Shown: positions 26,591-33,265 of the stretch, piece after piece
How positions within the stretch are numbered: position 1 is the stretch's first letter
Layout of the letters: every line of letters starts with the position of its first letter
DNA from: Ectothiorhodospiraceae bacterium WFHF3C12
GTDB taxonomy: Bacteria > Pseudomonadota > Gammaproteobacteria > Nitrococcales > Nitrococcaceae
Direction: 5' to 3'
NCBI GenBank assembly: GCA_013519935.1
Contig: JACDUA010000040.1
Location: 1-38,789 of the forward strand
Length of the DNA stretch: 38,789 nucleotides
Notes under the pieces: generated by a model
The model's database searches: none
Told to the model about the DNA's origin: nothing
What the model saw: only the letters and a program-made list of their open reading frames with translations
Made by a program: the position numbers and the translations under genes

Positions 26591-26890
26591 GGCCCTCACA
26601 GGGGGCTCGCACGGGCGCTTACGAAGGTTGGCGAGATGACCGGCAAGCAGTCCCGTGGTCCTCCGCCTTCACATTGACTGAGCCTCACCTCGCCAGAAAA
26701 ACCCCTAGCAGGGGGCCTACCAGGTTTGGTGGCCGAGTGTCCCGCATGGTCATGCTCATTGCGGCCATCCTCGCCCTGAAACCTGAGCGGTAACAGTGCG
26801 CCGTGGACTGCTGCCGTCATAGCGGCGCTCGGGCCGGTGCCCTTGAGTAAACCGACAAACGAGGGCGGGCTGCGCCAGTGAATTGTCATG
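26591..26890. other. Chromosomal gap between usp and the dif junction
   Basis: 300 bp between the usp stop and attL. I see no gene. A GCCCT-CAC-AGGG hairpin lies directly after the usp stop, and a minus-strand terminator is at 26697-26714. The rest shows no recognised signal. Confidence 0.45.
26697..26714 (-). terminator. Minus-strand terminator facing the prophage
   Basis: CCCCT (26702-26706), loop AGC, AGGGG (26710-26714), preceded on the plus strand by AAAAA (26697-26701), so on the minus strand a 5-bp stem is followed by TTTTT. It would stop transcripts leaving the prophage repressor gene. The stem is short. Confidence 0.45.
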
Positions 26891-26918
26891 ATTTAACATA
26901 ATATACAGTGCTTAACGA
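26891..26918 (-). other. attL: dif-like XerCD site, left prophage junction
   Basis: XerD-side arm ATTTAACATAA (26891-26901) is identical to the E. coli consensus arm in this orientation and should be chromosomal. Centre TATACA (26902-26907). XerC-side arm GTGCTTAACGA (26908-26918) is divergent and should be phage-derived. The stop codon of the repressor gene lies inside this site. Canonical dif orientation is on the minus strand. Confidence 0.9.
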
Positions 26919-27252
26919 CTTCCCCACTTCCATAGGCGAGGGCTATCGCGCCCGGAATAATCGCCGCAGCGTGGGAACTTACGCGCTTCCATCGATCTAG
27001 CCAAAACGAGCTTTTGGGTCCGTCGTGTGTGCGTTGTGCACGCTCCCAATTGGCTGCCGCGATCACTTCGAATGGGTCCAGGTCGAGGGCCTCGGCCACC
27101 TTCGTTGCGGTGTAGTCGTCGAAGAATCCTTCACCGCTTCTGTACCGACTTACTGCCTGTTTGGAGATGCCAAGGAATTTATGGATTGCGTAGTCGGACC
27201 GGAGGCCATGCCTTTGCGCCAGGTCGTTTAGGTACTCGTTCGTGGTCTTCAT
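26893..27252 (-). CDS. Phage repressor-like HTH protein (3' end crosses attL)
   Basis: A 119-residue protein with an N-terminal helix-turn-helix (about 17-42: SDYAIHKFLGISKQAVSRYRSG) like repressors of filamentous phages (RstR/Cf1c type), then SFWLDRWKRVSS and a hydrophobic tail (AAIIPGAIALAYGSG). AGGAGG precedes the ATG. It is divergent from the lytic genes, and palindromes GTCCA/TGGAC lie in the shared control region. The last codons (HCILC, stop) are read from attL: the XerD-side chromosomal arm provides the TAA. In the circular phage the frame would instead run on for 13 residues (KIAERTPRGMVPA). Confidence 0.82.
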   Translation of the reverse strand: MKTTNEYLNDLAQRHGLRSDYAIHKFLGISKQAVSRYRSGEGFFDDYTATKVAEALDLDPFEVIAAANWERAQRTHDGPKSSFWLDRWKRVSSHAAAIIPGAIALAYGSGEVVKHCILC

Positions 27253-27284
27253 GGTGCCTCCTGAGTTCTGCCTACATGGTCAGT

Positions 27285-27300
27285 GTCCATGGACGGTCCA
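27285..27300. promoter_or_regulatory. Putative repressor operator near the leftward promoter
   Basis: GTCCA-TGGAC (27285-27294) with no spacer, followed by a further half-site GGTCCA (27295-27300). It lies 33-48 bp before the repressor start and would overlap its promoter, suggesting autoregulation. Confidence 0.45.
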
Positions 27301-27323
27301 AGGGCCGCAACGGTCACGGGTTC

Positions 27324-27367
27324 TTGACTAGTCCAGAAGCCTGGACCTATAGTCCAGAGCCATGGAC
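27324..27367 (+). promoter_or_regulatory. Rightward phage promoter with two phased operators
   Basis: -35 TTGACT (27324-27329) and -10 TATAGT (27348-27353) with an 18-bp spacer. Palindrome GTCCA-N6-TGGAC fills the spacer (27331-27346) and is repeated at 27352-27367 over the -10 and start site. The two copies start 21 bp apart, two helical turns, on one DNA face. A dimer bound at either would exclude RNA polymerase. Expected transcription start is near 27360. Confidence 0.7.
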
Positions 27368-27476
27368 CAACGCACCTGCCAATTTCCTCCGTTCCTGAGT
27401 TCTGTCGCTCGCGGCGTTGGTCCGATGCGAGCACAGGACCGCCGTCACCGGTTCGCCGGTGGCGGCGTTTCTTTTT
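27360..27476 (+). ncRNA. Candidate structured leader / small RNA of the prophage
   Basis: About 117 nt from the predicted start of the rightward promoter to a strong terminator, before the first gene. GGACCAACGC (27364-27373) pairs perfectly with GCGTTGGTCC (27414-27423). GCTCGC (27407-27412), inside that loop, pairs with GCGAGC (27427-27432) beyond it, giving either a pseudoknot or two alternative folds. The terminator hairpin follows 8 nt later. It could be a stand-alone regulatory RNA, an attenuator of the lytic operon, or the structured complementary-strand origin used in single-stranded replication. The first palindrome arm also overlaps operator 2. Confidence 0.55.
27440..27476 (+). terminator. 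Strong intrinsic terminator with UUCG loop
   Basis: CGCCGTCACCGG (27440-27451), loop TTCG, CCGGTGGCGGCG (27456-27467): a 12-bp stem with a single G-U pair, then TTTCTTTTT. It is positioned between the rightward promoter and the first gene, so downstream expression needs read-through or another promoter. Confidence 0.85.
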
Positions 27477-27490
27477 CTGGGGGTAGGGCG

Positions 27491-27736
27491 ATGAGTGGTC
27501 TGAACTGGCATTACGACCGGGAAGGGCGGATGCACAAGGCCCAGGCGGGTCCGCTGCGGGCCATCGTGGACGGCCCCGTCCGTGACCCAGCTGGGCACCT
27601 TCTTGGTTATGACGTCTGCGTCCTGGTGGAGCATGGGCCGGGGCTCATGGACTTCAGCACCCATTGGCTTGGTGTTCGCCAGTCCGTGCGTGGGGCGAAG
27701 GCGTTGGCGGAGCGGTACGTGGAGGCCCGGTCATGA
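27491..27736 (+). CDS. Small phage protein of unknown function
   Basis: An 81-residue protein, first gene after the leader terminator. I choose the ATG at 27491 (MSGLNWHYD) preceded by GTAGGGCG; the frame is open upstream through the leader but that stretch is better explained as structured RNA. The sequence LRAIVDGPVRDPAGHLLGYDVCVLVEHG looks like a small beta-rich fold. No membrane segment and no Cys pair. I do not recognise the family. It is followed directly by two hairpins and the replication gene. Confidence 0.6.
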   Translation: MSGLNWHYDREGRMHKAQAGPLRAIVDGPVRDPAGHLLGYDVCVLVEHGPGLMDFSTHWLGVRQSVRGAKALAERYVEARS

Positions 27737-27782
27737 AGTGCGGGTGCCTAGTAACACCCGCACTTAGTCTCATGGGTGAGAC
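27736..27782. other. Two adjacent hairpins upstream of the replication gene
   Basis: Hairpin 1: AAGTGCGGGTG (27736-27746), 8-nt loop CCTAGTAA, CACCCGCACTT (27755-27765), perfect 11 bp. Hairpin 2: GTCTCA (27767-27772), loop TGGG, TGAGAC (27777-27782). They fill the gap to the replication gene. Candidate double-strand origin, packaging signal or translational control of the replication protein; no T tract supports a terminator. Confidence 0.5.
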
Positions 27783-27796
27783 CGGCGGGGTAGGGG

Positions 27797-28813
27797 ATGC
27801 TTGATTGGCTGACCCTCCGGCTCTCGACGGACTACGTCGAGGACAAGGACGCGCTCCGCACCTACGTGGATCAGCGGCCGCATCTGGCCCGCTTCATCCC
27901 GGCGACAGGGGAGGTCGAATGGACCACGACCATGCGCGAGTCCAGCCGCAGCGACAGCCACGCGGTGACCGTCCACGTTGGGGCGGATATCGAGATCGCG
28001 GGATCTCCGGCCCGGTCGATGGGCCAACGCCATAACGTCTTCGGAACCCTGGACATCACGGAGGCGGCGAGGGCGCATGTCGCGGCTGCCGAGAAGGTCC
28101 TCGGGTTTTCCCTCCCGCAGCATTGGAGCTGTTACCGCGTCACCCGCGTTGACGTGACCTTCAACTACGCCCTGGGCGGTCTGCCTGAGGTTCGGCAGGC
28201 GCTGGCGTATCTCCGACAGAGCGAAGGCGGGCGCTACAAGCTCCGGGCCCAGGCGGAATCCGTCTACTGGTCGCCGGGCTCACGGATGCGTGCGGGCAAG
28301 GCATACGCGAAGGGGCCGCACCTTCGGCACCTCCAGGACAAGGGCAAGGGGCAAGCCGAGCCGTGGGAGCTGGACCTTGCGGAAGGGTTGCTTCGCCTGG
28401 AGCTGCGTTTGGGCGGCGAGTGGTGGAGACGGCAGCGCCAGGACGGCAAGCGTTGGTGGCAATTCTCTGCGTCGGATTGGACGGCAGAGCACGAGGGTTA
28501 TTTCGCCGAGCTGATCGGTACGTGCGAGGTAGCGGAAATGGTGGACGTGAGGCAGCGGTTAGAAGAGGTCGCGCCGACCGAGGGTCAGGCGGCGGCGGCA
28601 CATCGCACTTGGTGCGTGATCCAGTCGGTGGGCCATCAGCAGGCGAAGGACTCTATGCCCAGGGCGACGTGGTTTCGACATGTCCGGCTCCTGAAACAAG
28701 CGGGTCTTGGCTGGGGCGATATCGCCGCTGGCCAGGTGGTGCCGATTCGTCGGCGGCCATTGGTGTTGTCGCAGCCGGTGCAGAGCTGGGACGACGTTCG
28801 TAAAGCAGTCTGA
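27797..28813 (+). CDS. Phage replication initiation protein, gene II/X-like
   Basis: A 338-residue protein beginning MLDWLTLRLS, the typical start of the phage/plasmid replication protein II/X family that nicks the plus origin and starts rolling-circle replication. VTRVDVTFNYAL near residue 114 and GLLRLELRLGGEWW near 200 fit conserved strands of that family. A basic C-terminus (VPIRRRPLVL) may bind DNA. The start has a GGGGTAGGGG ribosome site immediately upstream, next to two hairpins. The catalytic Tyr cannot be assigned with confidence from sequence alone. Confidence 0.8.
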   Translation: MLDWLTLRLSTDYVEDKDALRTYVDQRPHLARFIPATGEVEWTTTMRESSRSDSHAVTVHVGADIEIAGSPARSMGQRHNVFGTLDITEAARAHVAAAEKVLGFSLPQHWSCYRVTRVDVTFNYALGGLPEVRQALAYLRQSEGGRYKLRAQAESVYWSPGSRMRAGKAYAKGPHLRHLQDKGKGQAEPWELDLAEGLLRLELRLGGEWWRRQRQDGKRWWQFSASDWTAEHEGYFAELIGTCEVAEMVDVRQRLEEVAPTEGQAAAAHRTWCVIQSVGHQQAKDSMPRATWFRHVRLLKQAGLGWGDIAAGQVVPIRRRPLVLSQPVQSWDDVRKAV

Positions 28814-28824
28814 GTGAGGTCGTT

Positions 28825-29148
28825 ATGGAACAGCAGATGATCGTGGCCGGTGTGAAGCACTTCAAGGGCAATTCCAAGAGCACCGGCAATGCCTATGAGT
28901 TTCACCGCCTGGTGGTCCTGGTCCCGGCCAGTTCGCGGGGCCCGGTGGCCTCCGCGCTTGGCTACGAGGCGGCGGAGTGGGATGCGGAAGCGTCCGTATT
29001 CCAGGCCTGCCAGGGCATGACGTTTCCGGCCGAGATGGTCCTGCAGATGACCGTGGGCGGTGACGGCAAGGCCCGCGTGATCGCCGCACAGAAGGCGCAG
29101 ACCCGCCAACAGGGTCCGGCCCCGGCGAAGACGGCGGCTGGCGCGTAA
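28825..29148 (+). CDS. ssDNA-binding protein, pV-like
   Basis: A 107-residue protein directly after the replication gene (11-bp gap; GAGTGAGG ribosome site), the place and size of the filamentous-phage single-stranded-DNA-binding protein (gene V type). The N-terminal 80 residues have alternating strands (MIVAGVKHFKG, AYEFHRLVVLVP, AEMVLQMTVGG) suitable for an OB fold. The Lys/Gln/Ala-rich tail is disordered. It would coat the progeny strand and deliver it to the assembly site. The assignment rests mainly on position and length. Confidence 0.65.
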   Translation: MEQQMIVAGVKHFKGNSKSTGNAYEFHRLVVLVPASSRGPVASALGYEAAEWDAEASVFQACQGMTFPAEMVLQMTVGGDGKARVIAAQKAQTRQQGPAPAKTAAGA

Positions 29149-29151
29149 CGG

Positions 29152-29328
29152 ATGTACGGCTGTGAATCCATCGCCCAGGACGGAAGCTGCGAGCAGTGGG
29201 TGGAAATCGCCAACTGGTCGCATCTTCCCGTTGATGGGGCGGTGGAGATCGCAGGGGCCATTGGCGTTTTGTGGGCCATCGCCTTTGGCTTCAATCTCCT
29301 GGCCCGCTTCATCCTCGGGAGAAAGTGA
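29152..29328 (+). CDS. Small phage membrane protein (58 aa)
   Basis: 58 residues, ATG 4 bp after the ssDNA-binding gene and stop 2 bp before the coat gene. An N-terminal Cys pair (Cys4 and Cys13) is followed by a polar stretch. A C-terminal transmembrane helix (VEIAGAIGVLWAIAFGFNLLARFIL) ends in GRK. Position and size resemble the minor tip proteins (pVII/pIX-like) or the small membrane ORF before gene VIII in related phages. Confidence 0.65.
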   Translation: MYGCESIAQDGSCEQWVEIANWSHLPVDGAVEIAGAIGVLWAIAFGFNLLARFILGRK

Positions 29329-29330
29329 GT

Positions 29331-29468
29331 ATGGGTACGACCTTCGACGTCACTTCGATCGTTTCCACGATCGAGTCCGTGCCGCTGGAAACGGTCGGCG
29401 CGGCGATCATCGGCCTGGCCGTGGTCGCGATGGGCTACAAGTGGATCAAGGGCATGATCTTCGGTTGA
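29331..29468 (+). CDS. Major coat protein, Pf3-like, no signal peptide
   Basis: 45 residues starting MGTTFDVTSIVSTIESV. The acidic N-terminus (Asp6, Glu15, Glu20), hydrophobic core (VGAAIIGLAVVAMGY) and basic C-terminus (KWIKGMIFG) are the layout of a filamentous coat protein. There is no cleavable leader, as in phage Pf3, whose 44-residue coat protein has a similar end (RWIKAQFF). It would insert directly into the inner membrane, probably with YidC. GGGAGAAAG precedes the ATG, and a strong terminator follows, as after gene VIII in other filamentous phages. Confidence 0.85.
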   Translation: MGTTFDVTSIVSTIESVPLETVGAAIIGLAVVAMGYKWIKGMIFG

Positions 29469-29485
29469 TCCACCGGCCCTCGGGT

Positions 29486-29517
29486 GCCGTGCGTCTTCGG
29501 GCGCACGGCTTTTTTTT
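29486..29517 (+). terminator. Terminator after the coat gene
   Basis: GCCGTGCG (29486-29493), 8-nt loop TCTTCGGG, CGCACGGC (29502-29509), then eight T. A strong intrinsic terminator separating the abundant coat message from the adhesin-assembly genes. Confidence 0.92.
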
Positions 29518-29541
29518 GCCTGCCGTACGAGGTGGTGGGGG

Positions 29542-30870
29542 ATGAGCGATGGAAGGATGGATCGTGTTGTGGGCGCTGCTCGGGGCGCTATGGATCTTGT
29601 TCCGCGTCTGATCCGGGTTTTCGCGGCGGCGGCGGTGGTGGGCTATCTCCTGTCCTGGTCGGCGTTCGCATTCGGGCAAACGAACGGCTGGTCCCACGGC
29701 TGGAAGGCTCAGGAGGATGGCGCCTCGGGGCCTTGGTATGACTCCGCGGATCTGGCGTGCAAGCGGTATTTGGAGCCTATCGATGACAACAAATATTACG
29801 AGATCAATAACCTTACGACGACGAACGCAGATTGCGACCTGAAAAAGAACACCAACGATGCACGCGTGGGTGGGACCACGGTGCACCACAAGTGGTATTG
29901 CCAATTCGACGACGGGACGTGGCAGGCGAATGGTTACCAGTCCACGCCTCCGTCTGTTTCGTGTGACGGGAATCAACCGCCTCCGGAGTCGGAGAATTCG
30001 TGCGCGGATTACGAGGGTCAGGAGTTCTGGGCTACGGATTTGCCTGACAGCGGTTCTACCTGCTCGGCTGGATGCTTGGTTGATAAGACGCCTCCAGGGT
30101 TGCGCATAACCGGCGCCGGGGCGGAACGGGGTCGCGCGAAGTGGATTTATACGGGGGACCCATGTCCTGACCCGGACGCGCCAGAGCCGACGCCGAAACC
30201 CGACGAACCGTGCGTGACGGGCCAGAGCGGCCGGGTGGTCTGTCTGGATTATGAGGAGCCGGAGTGTGGGACCTACAACGGGGTCCGCTACTGCGTCTCG
30301 GACGATGATGAGCCCGGCTGTGAGGACGCCAGCAACGGCACGACGCTGTGCCATGAGGATGAGAACTCGGACCCGCCCCCCGACGCGCCGGACGGGCCGG
30401 ACCTGGACGACAATCCCGACCCGCCGGAAGACGAATGGGAACACCCGGACGAGAACAATAACCCGCACCCGATAGGGGGCTATCCACCATTGGATCCCGG
30501 CGAAGGTGAGGGGACACCCGATGGCGGTGAGGAGGATCAGGGCGGTGATTCGACCTTCCCCGGCGATGAGAACGGTGACGGCGAGTGTGACCAGACGGTG
30601 GAGGATTGCGGGCCGGGGAGTCCCAACAACTACGGCGATCACCCGGATCTGCCGACCGAAGATGTGCTCAGCGGTGGGGGCGAGTCCTGGGGCTCCGGCA
30701 TGGCCTCCGGGGGCAGCTGCCCGGCACCGGTAACGTTCTCCTGGTTGGGGCAGACCTACGCCATTCCCTATGACGCCTTCTGTGAGCTGGCGGTCCTGGT
30801 CCGGCCTCTGGTCCTGGCGGGCGGTTATCTCTCGGCGGCGCTCATTTTGATCGGTGGTGTGAGGAGGTAG
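29542..30870 (+). CDS. pIII-like adsorption protein
   Basis: A 442-residue secreted, membrane-anchored protein. A signal peptide ends near SWSAFAFG. The N-terminal region (about 45-190) is Cys- and Trp-containing. A long low-complexity acidic linker rich in Pro, Asp, Glu, Gly and Asn (about 210-375) precedes a C-terminal domain with a membrane anchor (LVRPLVLAGGYLSAALILIGG). This is the plan of filamentous-phage adsorption protein pIII. The receptor-binding part varies between phages and is not recognised here. An alternative start is at 29590 (MDLVPRL), which would give a shorter signal peptide. A 20-codon frame overlaps the start region. Confidence 0.8.
   Translation: MSDGRMDRVVGAARGAMDLVPRLIRVFAAAAVVGYLLSWSAFAFGQTNGWSHGWKAQEDGASGPWYDSADLACKRYLEPIDDNKYYEINNLTTTNADCDLKKNTNDARVGGTTVHHKWYCQFDDGTWQANGYQSTPPSVSCDGNQPPPESENSCADYEGQEFWATDLPDSGSTCSAGCLVDKTPPGLRITGAGAERGRAKWIYTGDPCPDPDAPEPTPKPDEPCVTGQSGRVVCLDYEEPECGTYNGVRYCVSDDDEPGCEDASNGTTLCHEDENSDPPPDAPDGPDLDDNPDPPEDEWEHPDENNNPHPIGGYPPLDPGEGEGTPDGGEEDQGGDSTFPGDENGDGECDQTVEDCGPGSPNNYGDHPDLPTEDVLSGGGESWGSGMASGGSCPAPVTFSWLGQTYAIPYDAFCELAVLVRPLVLAGGYLSAALILIGGVRR
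29549..29611 (+). CDS. Possible 20-aa hydrophobic peptide overlapping the pIII start
   Basis: ATG to TGA encodes MEGWIVLWALLGALWILFRV, a single membrane helix, in the +1 frame relative to the adhesin gene. It might be a pVII/pIX-like minor protein, with the adhesin then starting at 29590 by coupling. It is very short and could be chance. Confidence 0.25.
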   Translation: MEGWIVLWALLGALWILFRV

Positions 30871-30873
30871 GCC

Positions 30874-31164
30874 ATGGCGGCGATCATCGTTGCGCTTAAA
30901 GGATTGTTGGTCTGGATTCTCGCCGGTGCCGTGGCACGTCTTCTAGCGGGTGCCGGTCTGGCGATTTTGACGTACGCCGGGTTGAAGACGCTGGCGGAAT
31001 CCTTCTTGGCGGAAGTGGCCAATGCCATGGGGCAGATTCCGTCCGGTGCCTATGAGGTCATGGCCATGGCCGGGGTCGGTGACGCGCTGTCGGCCATCGG
31101 CAGTGCATTGCTTACGGCGGCGGCGCTGAAGTCCGCCTCAATTGCCTTGGGGGTGAAATCATGA
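30874..31164 (+). CDS. pVI-like minor coat protein (DUF2523 type)
   Basis: A 96-residue very hydrophobic protein with AGGAGG upstream. Hydrophobic segments lie at about 4-34 and 60-94, with a short polar middle (AESFLAEVANAMGQIPSG). Position between the adhesin and zot, and size, match the pVI/DUF2523 proteins that cap the virion with pIII. Its stop overlaps the zot start (ATGA), so the two are translationally coupled. Confidence 0.8.
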   Translation: MAAIIVALKGLLVWILAGAVARLLAGAGLAILTYAGLKTLAESFLAEVANAMGQIPSGAYEVMAMAGVGDALSAIGSALLTAAALKSASIALGVKS

Positions 31165-32087
31165 TCACGATCCTGACGGGGGTTCCCGGGTCCGGGAAAA
31201 CCCTCTACGCGGTCCAGATGCTGCAGAAAGCCATGGGCGAGGGCCGCGAGTGCTTTACGGATATCGAGGGCTGCAAGCTGGGCTGCGCTGAGGCGCCGGA
31301 GGACTGGCGGGACGCCCCGGACGGGGCGTTGCTGGTCTATGACGAGGCGCACCAGTCGTTTCCGGCGACGGGCAAGGCGGGGCTATCCAACGATCCACGC
31401 GTTCGGGATTTAGACGAGCATCGTCACCGCGGGTTGGACCTGGTCTTCATCACCCAGGCGAGCACCCGGCTACATCACGATATCCGCAAGCTCGCCTCGG
31501 AGCATATCCACCTTCAGCGCGTGTTCGGCACGCCTGCGGCGTCGGTCTTCCGCCATGCGCGGGCATTCAACGAGAACGACAAGGCGGATCGGGAGACGGC
31601 GGACCAGTCCACCTGGAGCTTTCCGCGAAAGCTCTACGGGACGTACTCAAGCGCCGTGATGCATACCGCTCGCGTGCGTCTGCCGCGCAAGGTCGTGGGG
31701 GCGTTCCTGGTCGCTGGTGTGCTCCTCGCCTGGGCCGTCTACTCGCTGTCCACGAATGATTTTCTTCACGAGCCGCAAGCGGCGCAGGCGGCGGCGGGGC
31801 AAGCGGCCGAGCCGGCCGCGCCCGCCGCCGCAGAATCTCAGTCTCTGGGGTTCGCGTCGGGCGAGGGTGATCAGGAGGTAGAGAAGCCGAAGGGAAGGGG
31901 GCCATACCGTTGGGCCCGTTCCGGGGTGCTGCCGGCGGTCCAGGGCTGTATATCGAACGCGAGTCGGTGCATGTGCTTTGACGGTTCGGGCCGTGCGCTG
32001 GATCTCACGGAAGCGGAGTGTCGGCGGGCGGTGACGCGTCCCATGCCGATCAACATTGGCGGTCGACGTAGGGGGGATTCGATGTGA
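31161..32087 (+). CDS. zot: Zot / pI-like phage assembly ATPase
   Basis: A 308-residue inner-membrane protein. The N-terminal ATPase domain has Walker A GVPGSGKT (7-14) and Walker B LLVYDEAH (about 58-65). A single transmembrane helix at about 178-198 (VVGAFLVAGVLLAWAVYSL) is preceded by basic residues. The Ala/Glu-rich periplasmic part ends in a Cys-containing domain (GCISNASRCMCFDGSG). It powers extrusion of the phage through the envelope. Stop and start overlap at both ends (ATGA with pVI, GTGA with the hydroxylase-like gene), so three genes are coupled. Confidence 0.9.
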   Translation: MITILTGVPGSGKTLYAVQMLQKAMGEGRECFTDIEGCKLGCAEAPEDWRDAPDGALLVYDEAHQSFPATGKAGLSNDPRVRDLDEHRHRGLDLVFITQASTRLHHDIRKLASEHIHLQRVFGTPAASVFRHARAFNENDKADRETADQSTWSFPRKLYGTYSSAVMHTARVRLPRKVVGAFLVAGVLLAWAVYSLSTNDFLHEPQAAQAAAGQAAEPAAPAAAESQSLGFASGEGDQEVEKPKGRGPYRWARSGVLPAVQGCISNASRCMCFDGSGRALDLTEAECRRAVTRPMPINIGGRRRGDSM

Positions 32088-32785
32088 TCGAGGTATTCAT
32101 GCTGATGGTCTTTGGCATCGCGGTTGAGTGGGCCTGGAACCGGCCGTCTTCATTGCGCGACTGTCTCGCGGGGTTCCTGTTCTACTTCGGCGCGGAGCTC
32201 GTCGGCGCGATCTGCGTTTTGACCTGGTGGTACACGACCGGGATTCCTGAGGGTGCATGGCCACGCTCGTTGTTCCTGGTCGAATGCCTGTCGCTCCTGG
32301 TCCTCTCGGAGGTGTCCTGGTATTGGCTTCACCGCTGGGGTCATACGCGCCAGGGCTGGCCCTGGCATCGTTGGCACCATGTCCCTGACCGATACGGTGT
32401 CTGGCTGACGCCTATCGGCCACCCGGTATTTGTGGTGATGGCGGTTGTCTCGCGGGTGATTCCTGGGCTGGCGCTGGGTGCTTCGCCGGAGGCCTACGCG
32501 GTGGTCGGCATTTTCCAGATGGGGATATCGACAGTAGGGCATTACAACGTCGACGCGGGCCGATGGCTGTCGCGGATCGTGGTCACCCCGGCGCTTCATC
32601 GCTGGCACCACGCTCCAGGAGCGCGGGTCAATTACGGCCTGTCGCTCACGCTCTGGGACCAGGTGTTCCGTACGTACTATCTGCCGCGCCGTGAGGCTGC
32701 GCGTCTGGGTGTGAAGGATCAGGGGCCGGGAGAATATGAGATCTCGGACCAGCTGCTCGATCCCTTCCGCCGGGGAGTGGGGTAA
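32084..32785 (+). CDS. Membrane fatty-acid hydroxylase/sterol desaturase-like protein
   Basis: A 233-residue integral membrane di-iron oxygenase of the FA_hydroxylase (sterol desaturase) superfamily. It has hydrophobic N-terminal helices and the His motifs HRWGH (83-87), HRWHH (95-99), GHYN (152-155) and HRWHH (172-176), which together bind two irons. The family hydroxylates or desaturates lipids, sterols or carotenoids using O2. GTG start 32084 overlaps the zot stop, so it is read as the last gene of the phage assembly operon. This is unexpected cargo for a filamentous phage and could alter the host membrane during export or lysogeny. The substrate is unknown. Confidence 0.88.
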   Translation: MIEVFMLMVFGIAVEWAWNRPSSLRDCLAGFLFYFGAELVGAICVLTWWYTTGIPEGAWPRSLFLVECLSLLVLSEVSWYWLHRWGHTRQGWPWHRWHHVPDRYGVWLTPIGHPVFVVMAVVSRVIPGLALGASPEAYAVVGIFQMGISTVGHYNVDAGRWLSRIVVTPALHRWHHAPGARVNYGLSLTLWDQVFRTYYLPRREAARLGVKDQGPGEYEISDQLLDPFRRGVG

Positions 32786-32935
32786 CGCCCTATTCCCGCC
32801 TTCCTTCCTGCTGGCCTTCCTTTCTGGATCTGAGAGTCGTTGTTGTGTCGGCGACCGTGGCGCTGGGCTAGCGATTACCAACGGCCTCGGCCTGGGGTCC
32901 AGGTTGAAGGCTTTACCTCGGCGTGGGTGGGTCGG

Positions 32936-33265
32936 CTAGAACAGGAGGTATTGGACGGGGGCCGCGTGGAGGCGCTTCAGTTCCGCCTGGAGCTGGCGGC
33001 AGATCCACACCGACCGAACCTCATCGGGTGAGACGCCCTGACCATCCGGGTCCATCAATATATCCCCCATGAAGCGCCAGCCGTCCCAGGCTTGCGCGTA
33101 GCTCGGTGGCCGTCCGTGGCCGATGATATCCACCAATCTCCGGATCTCCAGCGGCGCGCTGTCCTGGTCGAGCCAGCGACGCAGCGTAGTCCGGTGCCTG
33201 CCGGTGAGTTCTTGTAGGTTCTCGAGGCTCAGGCGCGAATGCGCCAGAAGATCGGCGAATTGCAT
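32936..33265 (-). CDS. Phage regulator-like protein (DUF3653 type)
   Basis: A 109-residue protein. The N-terminal helix-turn-helix (LSLENLQELTGRHRTTLRRWLDQDSAP, about 13-38) is followed by SYAQAWDGWRFMGDILMDPDGQGVSPDE, which resembles the DUF3653 signature of filamentous-phage and other phage regulators. AAGGGGGG precedes the ATG. In the prophage it faces the right junction, with only 72 bp to attR. In the circular phage it would lie 35 bp downstream of the extended repressor gene, on the same strand, forming an operon with it. Confidence 0.75.
   Translation of the reverse strand: MQFADLLAHSRLSLENLQELTGRHRTTLRRWLDQDSAPLEIRRLVDIIGHGRPPSYAQAWDGWRFMGDILMDPDGQGVSPDEVRSVWICRQLQAELKRLHAAPVQYLLF

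Noticed and set aside
29842..30600. Second coding sequence inside the pIII-like gene's low-complexity region (long opposite-strand frames)
   Set aside because: The minus-strand frame is the mirror of Asp/Glu/Pro codon runs and reads as Val/Arg/Ile-rich sequence without a start signal.
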